Shown here: positions 45,247-53,961 of the stretch, piece after piece
Layout of the letters: each line of letters opens with the position of its first letter
Numbering within the stretch: the first letter of the stretch is position 1
Assembly: GCA_963825255.1 (NCBI GenBank)
Contig: CAWGSF010000002.1
Location: 124,001 to 188,000, forward strand
Length of the DNA: 64,000 bases
Source: JAIBJN01 sp963825255
Lineage (GTDB): Bacteria > Actinomycetota > Thermoleophilia > Gaiellales > Gaiellaceae
Direction of reading: 5' to 3'
Notes under the pieces: model-generated
Seen by the model: the letters and a program-made list of their open reading frames with translations, nothing else
Database searches by the model: none
Told to the model about the DNA's origin: nothing
Program-made: the position numbers and the translations under genes

Positions 45247-46275
45247 TTGATCAGTGATACCACGACGTGGTTCGCCGTCGGCGTTTCGGCGCTCGCGTTG
45301 GTGCTCGGCGTCGCGGTGGTCGTCCTGACGCTGCGGCTCCGCGAGGCGAAAGCCTCCGTGCGCGACGAGCCCGACCACGTGCCCTCCAGGCCTCCGCTCG
45401 CCCAGCCGGGCGACGACATCGGCGCGTCGATCGATCTCGAGGACGTGCTCCGCCGGGCGCTCGAGGCTGCCACGCGCCTCGGGGACGCGGCTGCGGGCCT
45501 CATCGTGCTCGTCCGCGACGGCGAGGAGCCGATCACGGCCACCTTCGGGCTCTCCTCCGAGGAGTCCGCGCGCGAGCTGCTCGGGAGCGCGCCCGAGGGC
45601 GGGCGCGAGCGGGCGGTGGCTCTCACCTACCGCTACAGCGAGGACGAGGAGGAGCACGACGAGTTTCGCCTGCGCGCCGGCCTGGCCGTTCCCGTCAAGG
45701 AGAACGGCGCCCGGCTGGGCACGCTCGCGGTCTTCTGGCGGCGGTGCGAGCGCGAGGTGAGCGACGAGGAGCTCGCTCGGCTGGAGACCCTCGCGGCGGC
45801 CCTCGTCCCGGCCCTCCGGAACGCGTTCCGCTTCGAGGACCTGCGGGCCCGCCTCGACCTCGACCCGGCGACGGGGCTGTACGGCCGTCGCCATCTCGAG
45901 GAGGCGCTCGCGCGCGAGTATGCGCGCGCGCGTCGCCACGCCCGCCGGCTGAGCCTCGTGATGCTCCAGCTCGAGTCGGCGTCCCTGTCGACGGCCGCCG
46001 AGCACCTCGCCGCCTCCGTCCGGAGCGAGGACGTGCTCTGCCACCTCCAGGGCGGCCGGTTCGCGATCCTCGTGCCCGAGGCCGGCCTCAAGGATGCCGA
46101 GCGCGTGCTCCGTCGGCTCGAGCTCGCCCTCGGCGTCCGCGTTGCGACCGCGGCGGTGGAGCTCGGCTCGGACGACGACGCGGTCTCGTTCCTCGCGGCC
46201 GCCGAACGGACCGTCGCGCCGGAGACCGACGGCGTGCGGCCGCTCGAGGCGGTCGTGGAGTCCCCGGCTGTGTGA
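45247..46275 (+). CDS. membrane GAF protein with degenerate GGDEF domain
   Basis: 342 residues. One N-terminal membrane helix (TTWFAVGVSALALVLGVAVV), a GAF-like domain (about 60-195), then a GGDEF-fold domain beginning LDPATGLYGRRHLEEAL. The catalytic motif is QGGRF instead of GGDEF, so no cyclase activity is expected, but the RxxD inhibitory site (RSED) is kept. That combination is typical of c-di-GMP receptors. TTG start with a GGGAGGG region upstream. Followed by an HTH gene after 13 bp. Confidence 0.78.
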   Translation: MISDTTTWFAVGVSALALVLGVAVVVLTLRLREAKASVRDEPDHVPSRPPLAQPGDDIGASIDLEDVLRRALEAATRLGDAAAGLIVLVRDGEEPITATFGLSSEESARELLGSAPEGGRERAVALTYRYSEDEEEHDEFRLRAGLAVPVKENGARLGTLAVFWRRCEREVSDEELARLETLAAALVPALRNAFRFEDLRARLDLDPATGLYGRRHLEEALAREYARARRHARRLSLVMLQLESASLSTAAEHLAASVRSEDVLCHLQGGRFAILVPEAGLKDAERVLRRLELALGVRVATAAVELGSDDDAVSFLAAAERTVAPETDGVRPLEAVVESPAV

Positions 46276-46288
46276 GCGAGTGTGAACT

Positions 46289-46870
46289 GTGGCGACGATC
46301 CTTGAGCTAGCGACCTTTGCCGGCGTCTCCGCGGAGAACGTCCTCCGTGTCGTCCACGGCGAGCCGGTCAGCGAGAACATCGAGCAGCGCGTGCGTCGCG
46401 CGATCGACGAGCTGGGGCTTCCCGGGTACCCCAAGCCCCCGCCGGAAGTCCTCCCAGCCGTGCCCGAGGACGCCGCCGCGCGGAGCGGCCAGCTCGACCG
46501 GCTCACGGCGGCGACGAGCGAGCTCGAGGCGACCCTCCCCCAGGGAGTCGGGACGGTGGTCTACGAGGCGCTCCGCGTCGAGGTCGGCCCGGTCGCCAAG
46601 CACGTCGCCGAGCTCGCCGCGCTCTTCGACCGGATGCTGCAGCGCCTCGACAAGGTCTCGACCGAGGTCGGCGACGAGCGCCGCGAGAGGTTCGAGGACG
46701 TCGCCCTCCTCGCGGAGCTCATCACCTCCGGCTGGCGCTCAGTCGACCGCCGCATCGCGCGTCTGGAGCAGATCGTCACGCGGATCGAGGCGGCGAATCG
46801 CCCGCGAAGCGGGCCGCAGGCACGCGTCTACCGCCTCGACGACGCCGCGGACCGGGCCTCGAAGGACTAA
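46289..46870 (+). CDS. LacI-type HTH protein with coiled-coil C-terminus
   Basis: 193 residues. The first 45 residues match a LacI-family helix-turn-helix and hinge (VATILELATFAGVSAENVLR, then VSENIEQRVRRAIDELG), but there is no sugar-binding domain. Instead the rest is helical with heptad character (LFDRMLQRLDKVSTEV, RRIARLEQIVTRIEA). It probably binds DNA as a dimer or larger coil. GTG start at 46289. It is co-directional with the degenerate GGDEF gene. Its stop (TAA 46868-46870) touches the family A repeat. Confidence 0.7.
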   Translation: MATILELATFAGVSAENVLRVVHGEPVSENIEQRVRRAIDELGLPGYPKPPPEVLPAVPEDAAARSGQLDRLTAATSELEATLPQGVGTVVYEALRVEVGPVAKHVAELAALFDRMLQRLDKVSTEVGDERRERFEDVALLAELITSGWRSVDRRIARLEQIVTRIEAANRPRSGPQARVYRLDDAADRASKD

Positions 46871-46918
46871 GAACTCGATTCAGAATGATGTCCTGAGGCT
46901 CATCCTGAACCGAGTTCT
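46870..46918. repeat. inverted repeat, family A copy 2 (probable terminator)
   Basis: Left arm AGAACTCGATTCAGAATGAT (46870-46889), right arm CTCATCCTGAACCGAGTTCT (46899-46918), 17 of 20 positions complementary, nine-base loop. It separates the convergent HTH and hydrolase genes, whose stop codons overlap its two ends. Homologous to 4211-4264. Confidence 0.75.
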
Positions 46919-47912
46919 ACGAGCCCGGCGGGGTCCTGCCCTCGAGCAGGGCCCGCACCCTCGGGTAGACGAAGGCCGGGCGCGCCCACGGCTGCCCGGG
47001 ATCGATCACGTCGTGCTCGAGGGCGGGCGTGCGCGGGAGCCAGTAGAGCGTGACGTCGTGGCCGTGGTCGCGCCAACGGTCGACGAGGTCCTCGGCCAGC
47101 GGGTTCGAGATCGTCTCGTCGTTCGGGTTGAGCATGACAGTGATCTCGGGCGCCGCCGGCTCCTCCTTCCCCGCGTGGTCGCGCACGAACCTGCCCAGGA
47201 CGAACGTGTCGCCGATGCCGCCGGTCGACCAGCCCTGGTACTCGTGCGTGAGCTTGGTGACGCCGCCGACCGAGATGTCGGGCAGGTGCTCGAAGAGGTT
47301 GGTGAGGCCCCACGTGAACGCGTAGGGCAGGGTCGGCATCCCGATCGCGGGCGCGATGACGACGACGCGATCGACGTCCGCGCGCTCCTGGGCGATCCAC
47401 GCGGCCACCGTCCCTCCGAGCGACAGCCCGATGACGTCGGTGTGGTCGCCGAGGCCCCGGCCGATGTCGACCGCCTGGTCCGCGTAGCGCGCGAGCTTCT
47501 GCGCGTCGAGGTCCTTCAGGTGCGAGACGGAGCCGATCTTGCCGGTCTCCGGGTCGCCGAGGCCGTGCTCGGGGAGCCGGAGCACGAGGACGTTCCAGCC
47601 GCGCTCGTAGATCTCGCGGGCGAAGAGCTCCCACTGCGCCGGGCAGTTGGTGAGCCCGTGGACGAGGACGACCGCGCGCTCGGTCTTCTCCCCGTGCGTC
47701 AGGGCACGGCTGAGGCACGGCCGGATCACGGAATCGCGCTCGTCGGCGCGGATGCGCCCGACCTCCGCGACGGCCCGCTGGTAGTCCGTCACGGGCCGGG
47801 GCGACGATGCGAGGCCCTTGGTCGAGGCGGGCCAGAGCACGAGCGCCGCCAGGATCGCCAGGAGGACGAGGACGGCGATGCCCACCCATTTGAGGACGCG
47901 CCGGACCGTCAC
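46917..47912 (-). CDS. membrane-anchored alpha/beta hydrolase
   Basis: 331 residues. An N-terminal membrane helix (LKWVGIAVLVLLAILAALVL) anchors an alpha/beta hydrolase domain. The oxyanion segment is VVLVHGLTN, the nucleophile elbow GLSLGG (about 160), the acid Asp probably in NPNDETISN and the His in LEHDVID, so the catalytic triad is complete. I choose the GTG at 47912 because a TACACT box lies eight bases before it; a TTG at 47921 would overlap that box. Esterase or lipase-like; substrate unknown. Confidence 0.82.
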   Translation of the reverse strand: MTVRRVLKWVGIAVLVLLAILAALVLWPASTKGLASSPRPVTDYQRAVAEVGRIRADERDSVIRPCLSRALTHGEKTERAVVLVHGLTNCPAQWELFAREIYERGWNVLVLRLPEHGLGDPETGKIGSVSHLKDLDAQKLARYADQAVDIGRGLGDHTDVIGLSLGGTVAAWIAQERADVDRVVVIAPAIGMPTLPYAFTWGLTNLFEHLPDISVGGVTKLTHEYQGWSTGGIGDTFVLGRFVRDHAGKEEPAAPEITVMLNPNDETISNPLAEDLVDRWRDHGHDVTLYWLPRTPALEHDVIDPGQPWARPAFVYPRVRALLEGRTPPGS

Positions 47913-47920
47913 GGCGGCCA

Positions 47921-47926
47921 AGTGTA
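47921..47926 (-). promoter_or_regulatory. -10 box of the hydrolase gene
   Basis: On the minus strand TACACT is followed by TGGCCGCC and the GTG at 47912. Confidence 0.45.
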
Positions 47927-47945
47927 GAGCGACGCCTGGTCGACC

Positions 47946-48488
47946 CTAGAGGTCCGGCAGGTCTCTGTCGCGGTACGGGCGCTCGACGTCGTCGGGGTAG
48001 GGCGCGTAGGCCACCTTCGGCGAGTCCGTCGTCTCCGCGACGGCCGCTCCGTGGGCCTGTGCGAACTCGGCGGCCGGGTAGCGCACGCTCGAGTCGGGGC
48101 TGCGCGCGCCGACCGCGAGGATCACGCAGGGCCCGTCGCCGGCCCCGACGAGCACATGCTCCGTCCAGGCGGGCGAGTGGAAGAAGTCCCAGGCCCGCAG
48201 CCGCCGCTCTTCGCCCTCCACCAGCAGCAGGCACTCGCCGGAGAGCACGAGGAAGTCCTCCTGGTTCGACTCGCCGTGGTACATGCACGCGGGCTGGCCC
48301 GGATCGAGGACGCCGATGTTGATCCCGAGCACGGGGAACCGGACGTCGCCCTCGAAGCCCGTGTACCGACCGAAGAGGTCGTTCTCGAACCAGCGGCTCT
48401 CGCGGGCGTTGACGACGTACCAGCCCTCCCCCCGTGGGACCAGCCCGTGCTCGGTGGAGACGAGGGATGCCTCGGGAACCTCGTACAC
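47946..48488 (-). CDS. cupin-domain protein
   Basis: 180 residues with one cupin barrel: GVLDPGQPACMYHGESNQED carries the first metal motif, FLVLSGECLLLVEGEER the turn and WDFFHSPAWTEHVLVG the second. The N-terminal segment WYVVNARESRWFENDLFGRY is typical of a cupin subgroup of unknown function. It is divergent from the ATP-grasp gene, with 20 bp between starts. Confidence 0.82.
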   Translation of the reverse strand: MYEVPEASLVSTEHGLVPRGEGWYVVNARESRWFENDLFGRYTGFEGDVRFPVLGINIGVLDPGQPACMYHGESNQEDFLVLSGECLLLVEGEERRLRAWDFFHSPAWTEHVLVGAGDGPCVILAVGARSPDSSVRYPAAEFAQAHGAAVAETTDSPKVAYAPYPDDVERPYRDRDLPDL

Positions 48489-48508
48489 TCAGCGCTCCCC
48501 GAGGTCGA

Positions 48509-49744
48509 ATGCCACGGCGACACCTTATCGGCCTGCTGCTCGCCACCGAGGAGGACTGGCCGACCGCGTTCGAGGCCGTCCTCTCCCGGCTCGGGCCGAT
48601 CCGCCACGGCGGCGAGACCCACGAGCTCGAGACCGCGCGCGTCATGAACGAGCCGTTCGACCTCCGCCACCTCCCGCGCTACGCGCTCGTCATCGACCGG
48701 CTCTCCTGGTGGTACGACCTCCCGCGGGAGTGGCTGAAGAAGATCGCGCTCATGGACGACGTCTACCTCCTCAACAACCCCTTCACCTTCCAGGCGATGG
48801 AGAAGCACGCCGCGTACTGCGCCATGATGCGCCTCGGCCTCAAGGTCCCCGAGACCTGGCTCCTCCCCCACCGGCTGCCGCCCGAGAACCCGCGCTACGT
48901 GCCGATGGCCGAGCGCTACAACCCCGACTTCGACCTCGAGGCGATCGCGGACGACGTCGGCTACCCGCTCTTCATGAAGCCGTTCGACGGCGGGATGTGG
49001 GTCGGCGTCACGCGGATCGCGGACCGGGAGGAGCTGCACGCCGCCTACGAGGGGTCCGGCGAGCGGCTCATGCACCTCCAGGCCGGCGTCGAGGGCTACG
49101 ACGTCTTCACGCGCAGCCTCTCGATCGGGCCGCAGACGATGGTCATGAGCTACGACGTCGGCGCGCACGGGCACTACCGGTACATCGTCGACCGCGACTT
49201 CCTCGAGCCCGCCCTCGAGCAGGAGGTGGCGACGATCAGCCGCCTCGTCAACGCCTTCTTCCGCTGGGAGTTCAACTCGTGCGAGACGATCGTCAAGAGC
49301 GGGCAGGCACACCCGATCGACTACGCGAACGCCTCACCGGACATCGCGCTCGTCAGCCTCCACTACTACTTCCCCTGGGCGATCCGCTCGCTCGTCGCCT
49401 GGTCTGCCTTCTGCACCGTGACCGGCCGCAAGGTCGGGATCAACCAGAACACGCTCGACTACTTCGAGGTCGCCGACCGGGACGACCTGTCCTACGAGGA
49501 GAAGGTCGCCCGCTACGACGAGCTCGCGAATGCGTACTTCCAGGCCGACGAGTTCGCCGACTTCTGCGCCGCTGCGCTCCCCGAGCTCGACGCGGTCGTC
49601 CTCGACTACTTCACGAGCGCCGAGTTCGACGACCTCGTCGTCCACGCGATCCGCCTCGAGGTCGAGCGCGAGCGCCACGAGGAGATGATCGAGCGCTGCC
49701 GCCGGCTCGTCGCCGACTGGGCGGCCGACCAGAGCGGCGCCTGA
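48509..49744 (+). CDS. ATP-grasp domain protein
   Basis: 411 residues. The N-terminal part (RRHLIGLLLATEEDWPTAFE, then YALVIDRLSWWYDLPREWLK) leads into an ATP-grasp fold: GYPLFMKPFDGGMWVGVTRI carries the ATP-binding Lys and glycine-rich loop, followed by HLQAGVEGYDVFTRSLSIG. The C-terminal half has INQNTLDYFEVADRDDLS. It resembles RimK/glutathione-synthetase-like ligases in form, which join a carboxylate to an amine or thiol. The substrate is unknown. A TACACT box lies 19 bp before the ATG. Confidence 0.78.
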   Translation: MPRRHLIGLLLATEEDWPTAFEAVLSRLGPIRHGGETHELETARVMNEPFDLRHLPRYALVIDRLSWWYDLPREWLKKIALMDDVYLLNNPFTFQAMEKHAAYCAMMRLGLKVPETWLLPHRLPPENPRYVPMAERYNPDFDLEAIADDVGYPLFMKPFDGGMWVGVTRIADREELHAAYEGSGERLMHLQAGVEGYDVFTRSLSIGPQTMVMSYDVGAHGHYRYIVDRDFLEPALEQEVATISRLVNAFFRWEFNSCETIVKSGQAHPIDYANASPDIALVSLHYYFPWAIRSLVAWSAFCTVTGRKVGINQNTLDYFEVADRDDLSYEEKVARYDELANAYFQADEFADFCAAALPELDAVVLDYFTSAEFDDLVVHAIRLEVERERHEEMIERCRRLVADWAADQSGA

Positions 49745-49759
49745 GCGTCCCGGGGACCG

Positions 49760-51139
49760 CTACGCAGCCGCGGTCAGCTCCGCGACCGCCTCCTCGAAGA
49801 CGGCCGAGTGCAGGTCGACGTCCGCCTCGGTCGTCGCGGGCGACATGAGCGCCATGTTGTGGAAGGGCGTGAGGAGGATCCCGCGGTTGAGCGCGTAGAG
49901 GTGGATGAAGCGGTCGAGCCACGGGTCGCCGCCCGCGGCCGCCTCCGCGCCGGTGCGGGCCGGCTCTGCGCGGAAGAGGTACTCGACGCGGCAGCCAAGG
50001 CGGACGACGTGCCAGGGGAGCGCATGGCGCTCGATGACGGCCGCGACGCCCGCTTCGAAGCGCTCGCCGAGGGCGATCATGTGGTCGAACGCAGCGTCCG
50101 TGAGCACCTCCGAGAGCGTCGCCCGCATGCCGGCGAGCGAGAAGACGTTCGCGGCCAGCGTCCCGCCGATGCCACCCACGTCCCGCTGCTCCTCGGGAAG
50201 TGCCTCCTGCTGGTCGAGGATCCCGCGCGCCACCTTCTCGCTGAGGCCGTACGCCGCAGCCGGGACGCCGCCGGCGAGGGGCTTCCCGATCGTGAGGAGG
50301 TCGGGATCGAGGCCGTAGGCGGCCGTGTAGCCTCCCGGCCCTGCGCAGATCGTGTGCGTCTCGTCGATGACGAGGAGCGTCCCGTGGCGCCGCGTCACCT
50401 CACGAAGAGCGTCGTGGTAGCCGGGCTCGGGGAGGACGATGCCGATGTTCGTGAGCGCGGGCTCGGCGAGGACGCACGCGACGTCGCCGTGGGCGAGCTC
50501 CCGGTCGAGGCCCTCGACGTCGTTGAACTCCGCCACGCGCGTGGTCTCTGCGGGATCCACCGGCGGGCCGACGCTCCCCTCGCGCGGCCGGACGACACCG
50601 TCCACGAGCGTCACGACCGTCTCGTCGACGGTCCCGTGGTAGCACCAGTTGAACACGAGGATCTTCGACCGGCCGGTCACGGCGCGGGCAATCCGGATGG
50701 CGAAGCGGTTCGCGTCGGTCGCGGTCAGGGCGAACTGCCACGAGGGAAGGCCGAAGCGCCGCGCCATCTCGTTCCCGACCCAGATGGCGTCCTCGCTCGG
50801 CAGCATGAGCGTGATCCCTCGGCGCGCCTGCTCGGCCAGCGCCCGCACGGTCGGCTCGGGCGAATGACCGGTCATCGCACCGGTGTCGCCCAGGCAGAAG
50901 TCGACGTACTCGCGGCCGTCGACGTCGACGACCCGCGCCCCGTGAGCCTCCCGGGCGAACACAGGGAACCCGCCCGCCCACCGCACCATCCAGTGCATCG
51001 GCACGCCGCCGAGGAGCGACGCCTTCGCCCGCTCCGTGAGCTCGTACGAGCGCGGATGCTCGGCGCGGAAGCGCTCGCGCTCCCGCTCGAAGAGCTCCCC
51101 GACCCGCGGGTAGGACGGATGGACGGCAGTCGTGGTCAT
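49760..51139 (-). CDS. class III aminotransferase, glutamate-1-semialdehyde-aminomutase-like
   Basis: 459 residues. Starting segments RAKASLLGGVPMHWMVRW and VDVDGREYVDFCLGDTGAM are typical of the GSA-aminomutase-like branch. The PLP Lys lies in LLTIGKPLAGGVPAAAY, and LLVIDETHTICAGPGGY holds the PLP-binding Asp. The usual GTEA phosphate-binding Thr-Glu-Ala is TATDAN here. It probably acts on a beta- or omega-amino acid. Convergent with the ATP-grasp gene (15 bp apart) and four bases from the methyltransferase stop. Confidence 0.82.
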   Translation of the reverse strand: MTTTAVHPSYPRVGELFERERERFRAEHPRSYELTERAKASLLGGVPMHWMVRWAGGFPVFAREAHGARVVDVDGREYVDFCLGDTGAMTGHSPEPTVRALAEQARRGITLMLPSEDAIWVGNEMARRFGLPSWQFALTATDANRFAIRIARAVTGRSKILVFNWCYHGTVDETVVTLVDGVVRPREGSVGPPVDPAETTRVAEFNDVEGLDRELAHGDVACVLAEPALTNIGIVLPEPGYHDALREVTRRHGTLLVIDETHTICAGPGGYTAAYGLDPDLLTIGKPLAGGVPAAAYGLSEKVARGILDQQEALPEEQRDVGGIGGTLAANVFSLAGMRATLSEVLTDAAFDHMIALGERFEAGVAAVIERHALPWHVVRLGCRVEYLFRAEPARTGAEAAAGGDPWLDRFIHLYALNRGILLTPFHNMALMSPATTEADVDLHSAVFEEAVAELTAAA

Positions 51140-51143
51140 GCCC

Positions 51144-51950
51144 TCACCGCGCCGATCCTCTCATCTCGAGTCGCAGCTCGTGCCAGAGCAGGGTCCCCAG
51201 CGTTCCCGGCGCCACGGGCGGACGGTCGTCCAGATCGCCGTCGTAGGTGGCCGTCTGGACGAACGGCGTGGCCGCCAGGACGACCGCCCAGGCCTCGGGC
51301 GTCCAGAACGTCATCTCGTGCTCCTCCTCGATCACCTCTCCTGCTCGCGGCCCGCTGACGACCTCGATCCGTGAGCGCTGCCGCTCGAGCATCCGCTCGA
51401 GGTCGAAGGCCTCGGTCGTCCACGTGACGCGCACCTCGACTCCTTCCCGGCTCTCCTCCCATTCGTCCCTGTGGCCGACCTCCCCGCCTTCCGGTCCGTA
51501 GTGGGGGAGCTGGACGAGATAGACAGCTCCGGGAGCGAGGTGTCTCCCCATGCAGGCGAGATGCCGGACGAGATCGGGCGGGCGCAGGTGCCCGAGCGTG
51601 TTGATCGGACAGACCGCGCCGTCGAAGTCTCGGCCGAGGTCGAAGTCGCACATGTCCGCGAGGACGATCGCGGCGGCGGCGCCCGCCGAGTCGAGCCTAC
51701 GCGTCGCCGCCGCCACCATCGCGGGCGAGATGTCGATGCCGAATACGTCGAGGCCGCGCCGGGCCAGCTCCTCCACCATTCGGCCCGATCCACAGCCCGG
51801 CTCCAGCACGCTGCGGCACCGCGGGCCGAGGCGGGCGACGAGCCAGTCGACCTCCTCACCGACGTCCCAGTCGAACGCGAGGTCGTAGAGATCCACGTGC
51901 TCGGTGTAGAGCTCGGACGGTCGTCCCAGCCGCTCGGCCTCGCCCTCCAT
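51144..51950 (-). CDS. class I SAM-dependent methyltransferase
   Basis: 268 residues. The SAM motif I is VLEPGCGSGRMVEEL; motif II FGIDISPAMVAAATRR; then ADMCDFDLGRDFD and CPINTLGHLRPPD. The C-terminal half (WTTEAFDLERMLERQRSRIE, EEEHEMTFWTPEAWAVVL) is like small-molecule methyltransferases. ATG at 51950 with TAGCGT seven bases upstream. Probably co-transcribed with the aminotransferase. Confidence 0.85.
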   Translation of the reverse strand: MEGEAERLGRPSELYTEHVDLYDLAFDWDVGEEVDWLVARLGPRCRSVLEPGCGSGRMVEELARRGLDVFGIDISPAMVAAATRRLDSAGAAAAIVLADMCDFDLGRDFDGAVCPINTLGHLRPPDLVRHLACMGRHLAPGAVYLVQLPHYGPEGGEVGHRDEWEESREGVEVRVTWTTEAFDLERMLERQRSRIEVVSGPRAGEVIEEEHEMTFWTPEAWAVVLAATPFVQTATYDGDLDDRPPVAPGTLGTLLWHELRLEMRGSAR

Positions 51951-51957
51951 CTCGGCA

Positions 51958-51978
51958 ACGCTAACGGGGCGCTACGAT
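51958..51978. promoter_or_regulatory. divergent -10 boxes for methyltransferase and VOC genes
   Basis: Minus strand: TAGCGT (51958-51963) then seven bases and ATG 51950. Plus strand: TACGAT (51973-51978) then CGCCGC and GTG 51985. Both fit leaderless starts, and the whole spacer is 34 bp. Confidence 0.5.
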
Positions 51979-51984
51979 CGCCGC

Positions 51985-52317
51985 GTGGCCGAGCTCTCCC
52001 TCGTCGAGTTCCCCGCCGACGACCTCGAGCGGGCGCGCCGGTTCTGGGAGGGACTTCTGGGCGGCTCCCTCGCGGAGCGCGAGCCGGTCGAGGGCCGCGG
52101 GCTCCAGACTCGATCCGGCGGCGTCGAGGTCGGCGTGCACGAGCGCGGGCCGGGGCCGGGCGACCGCGTCTCGCTCCCCTACTTCGAGGTCGCCGACGTC
52201 GCTCGGGCGTTGGCGCTCGTCGAGGAGCTCGGCGGAGAGATCATCCACCCGGGCGAGCGGTGGGCGATCTGCCGGGACTCCGAGGGCAGCCCGTTCGGGC
52301 TCGCGCGGGCGCCCTAG
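51985..52317 (+). CDS. VOC family protein
   Basis: 110 residues, one glyoxalase-fold unit: LVEFPADDLERARRFWEGLL at the start, RSGGVEVGVHERGPGPGD in the middle and WAICRDSEGSPFGLAR at the end. Intact. The TAG (52315-52317) overlaps the convergent TAG of the next gene within CTAG. Function unknown. Confidence 0.83.
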   Translation: MAELSLVEFPADDLERARRFWEGLLGGSLAEREPVEGRGLQTRSGGVEVGVHERGPGPGDRVSLPYFEVADVARALALVEELGGEIIHPGERWAICRDSEGSPFGLARAP

Positions 52318-53905
52318 GGCCTGACGACCCTGAACGGCTTCGAGCGGGCGACGGCGCGGTAGCCGTCGTCGAGCAGGAGCCGGATCTCGTACTTCCCGGG
52401 CTTGAGCGGCCAGGAGCCGTTCCCGACGAGCGAGTTTCTTCGTGAAGGTCGTCGTCCCCTCGATCTGGGTGTGCGTGTACTCGTAGATGAGGTAGTCGTC
52501 GTTGCCGCAGTAGCCGGCGTTGCAGATCGACTGCCTCGGCAGCTTGCCCCCGGCGGGGAACACCGACAGCCAGTCCCAGCGCATCCCCGGGGCGTTCGAC
52601 CACGAAACCGTGATCGGCGATCCCTTCCGGTAGACGTGCCGGGACGTCCAGACCTTCGTCCGCTCGCCCGGCCGGTAGAGCCAGAACGCGCTTCGCGACA
52701 GCACCTCGCCGTGTTTGTCGAGGAGCACGGCCTCGTAGGAACCGCGTCGCAATCCGGCCGTGGAGAGGAGCACGGTTCCGTCCTCGGGAGCATCGTCGCC
52801 GGTGGACACGGCGACCACCGTGTCCGCGCCGGAGCCGCCGGCCGGCACGATCCCCACCTGCTCGCCCATCCGTCCGCGGGCGTGGAAGACGACGGGGAGC
52901 GGGCGCCCGATCGTCCACCGCCTCCGCTCCACCGCGACGAACGGGGACGGCTCGCCCGGCCTCACGGCGAACGTCGAGACGACGCCGCGGTGGTCGGTCG
53001 GATACGGGACGACGGGGACGTCCACGTCCGGCCCGCCCTTCTCCCCCACGATCCGGCTCTCGAGCGCGCGGGCGGATCCCGCGGCGAGGACCCAGTCGAT
53101 CCGGTCGAACACGTCGTTCGGGACCGACTCCGGCCCGCCGGGCGTCCAGGTGAACCCCGGTACCGCGACCGGGTCCGGGTGGACCTGACGGTACGAGTCG
53201 AGGAAGCCCGCGTCTGCGAGCGCCTTGCTGACCGGCCACTGGAAGGGGAACACGACCTCCGGTCGGACCGCGGCGACCGCAGGGGTCCAGTCGAGGTGGG
53301 ACGGCGAGTTGAAGTCGCCCACCAGGAACACCGGGATCCGCCGCGATGCGAGCCCGGGTACGGCAGTGATCTCGTCCTCGATGGCGGGCATGCGCGTGGA
53401 GAGCTCGAGTGCGGTCAGCTGGTGCGGCGACCCGCCGTCCCGCACGAGATAGGGCCCGTACGGGTCGGAGGGCAGGTGCGCGTTCTCCATCGCCACGACC
53501 CGGCCGGGCGCGAGCTCGACGAAGATGTACGTGCCGTTCCCGCCCGGCGGGTCGATGAGCCGGTAGCGGGAGACGACCTGCATCCGCTCGCTCGCGAACC
53601 ACCCGAGGGCCCTGGCGATCGTCCGCGTCGAGTGCTCGCCCTCCTCGAGCCCGACGACGTCCGCGCCCGAGTCGCGGATCGTCTGGATCACCTTGGCCAG
53701 AGTCCGCTTGCACCCCCGCGTCTTCGTGCACCAGTCCCCGGTCGCGAGGTCGAGCTCGTCGCCTCCGTAGAAGATGTTGAACGTCATCACCCGGAGGGCG
53801 AGGACCGATCCGCCGTCGCGCGGTGCGCTCCGGCCGCGGCCGGAGCGGCGGCGAGGAGCGCGCCACAGCTCAGCGCGGCCAGAAGGAGTCGCGCCCTGCG
53901 TGCCG
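52314..53905 (-). CDS. secreted endonuclease/exonuclease/phosphatase family protein, two frame breaks
   Basis: About 525 residues. The catalytic domain has RVMTFNIFYGG, ADVVGLEEGEHSTRT (metal-binding Glu), VFLVGDFNSPSHLDW (GDFN) and the C-terminal PYPTDHRGVVSTF (DH). After about residue 300 follows a beta-rich region (VWTSRHVYRKGSPITVSW and LKPGKYEIRLLLDDGYRAVA). A signal-peptide-like stretch RLLLAALSCGALLAAAPAAA is read near 53830-53890 in another frame, so a break near 53820 is likely, and a second one lies near 52436 (extra A in AAA). The exact start is unresolved. Substrate could be DNA, RNA or a phospholipid. Confidence 0.78.
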
Positions 53906-53961
53906 AGATAAGCCCCTGCGTCCCGATAGGCAGCGGACGGTACGACGCGCGGCCCGGTCTG

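Noticed and set aside
48434..48508. Upstream extension of the ATP-grasp gene
   Set aside because: The added residues are Arg/Pro-rich, overlap the divergent cupin gene, and the ATG at 48509 gives a normal start.
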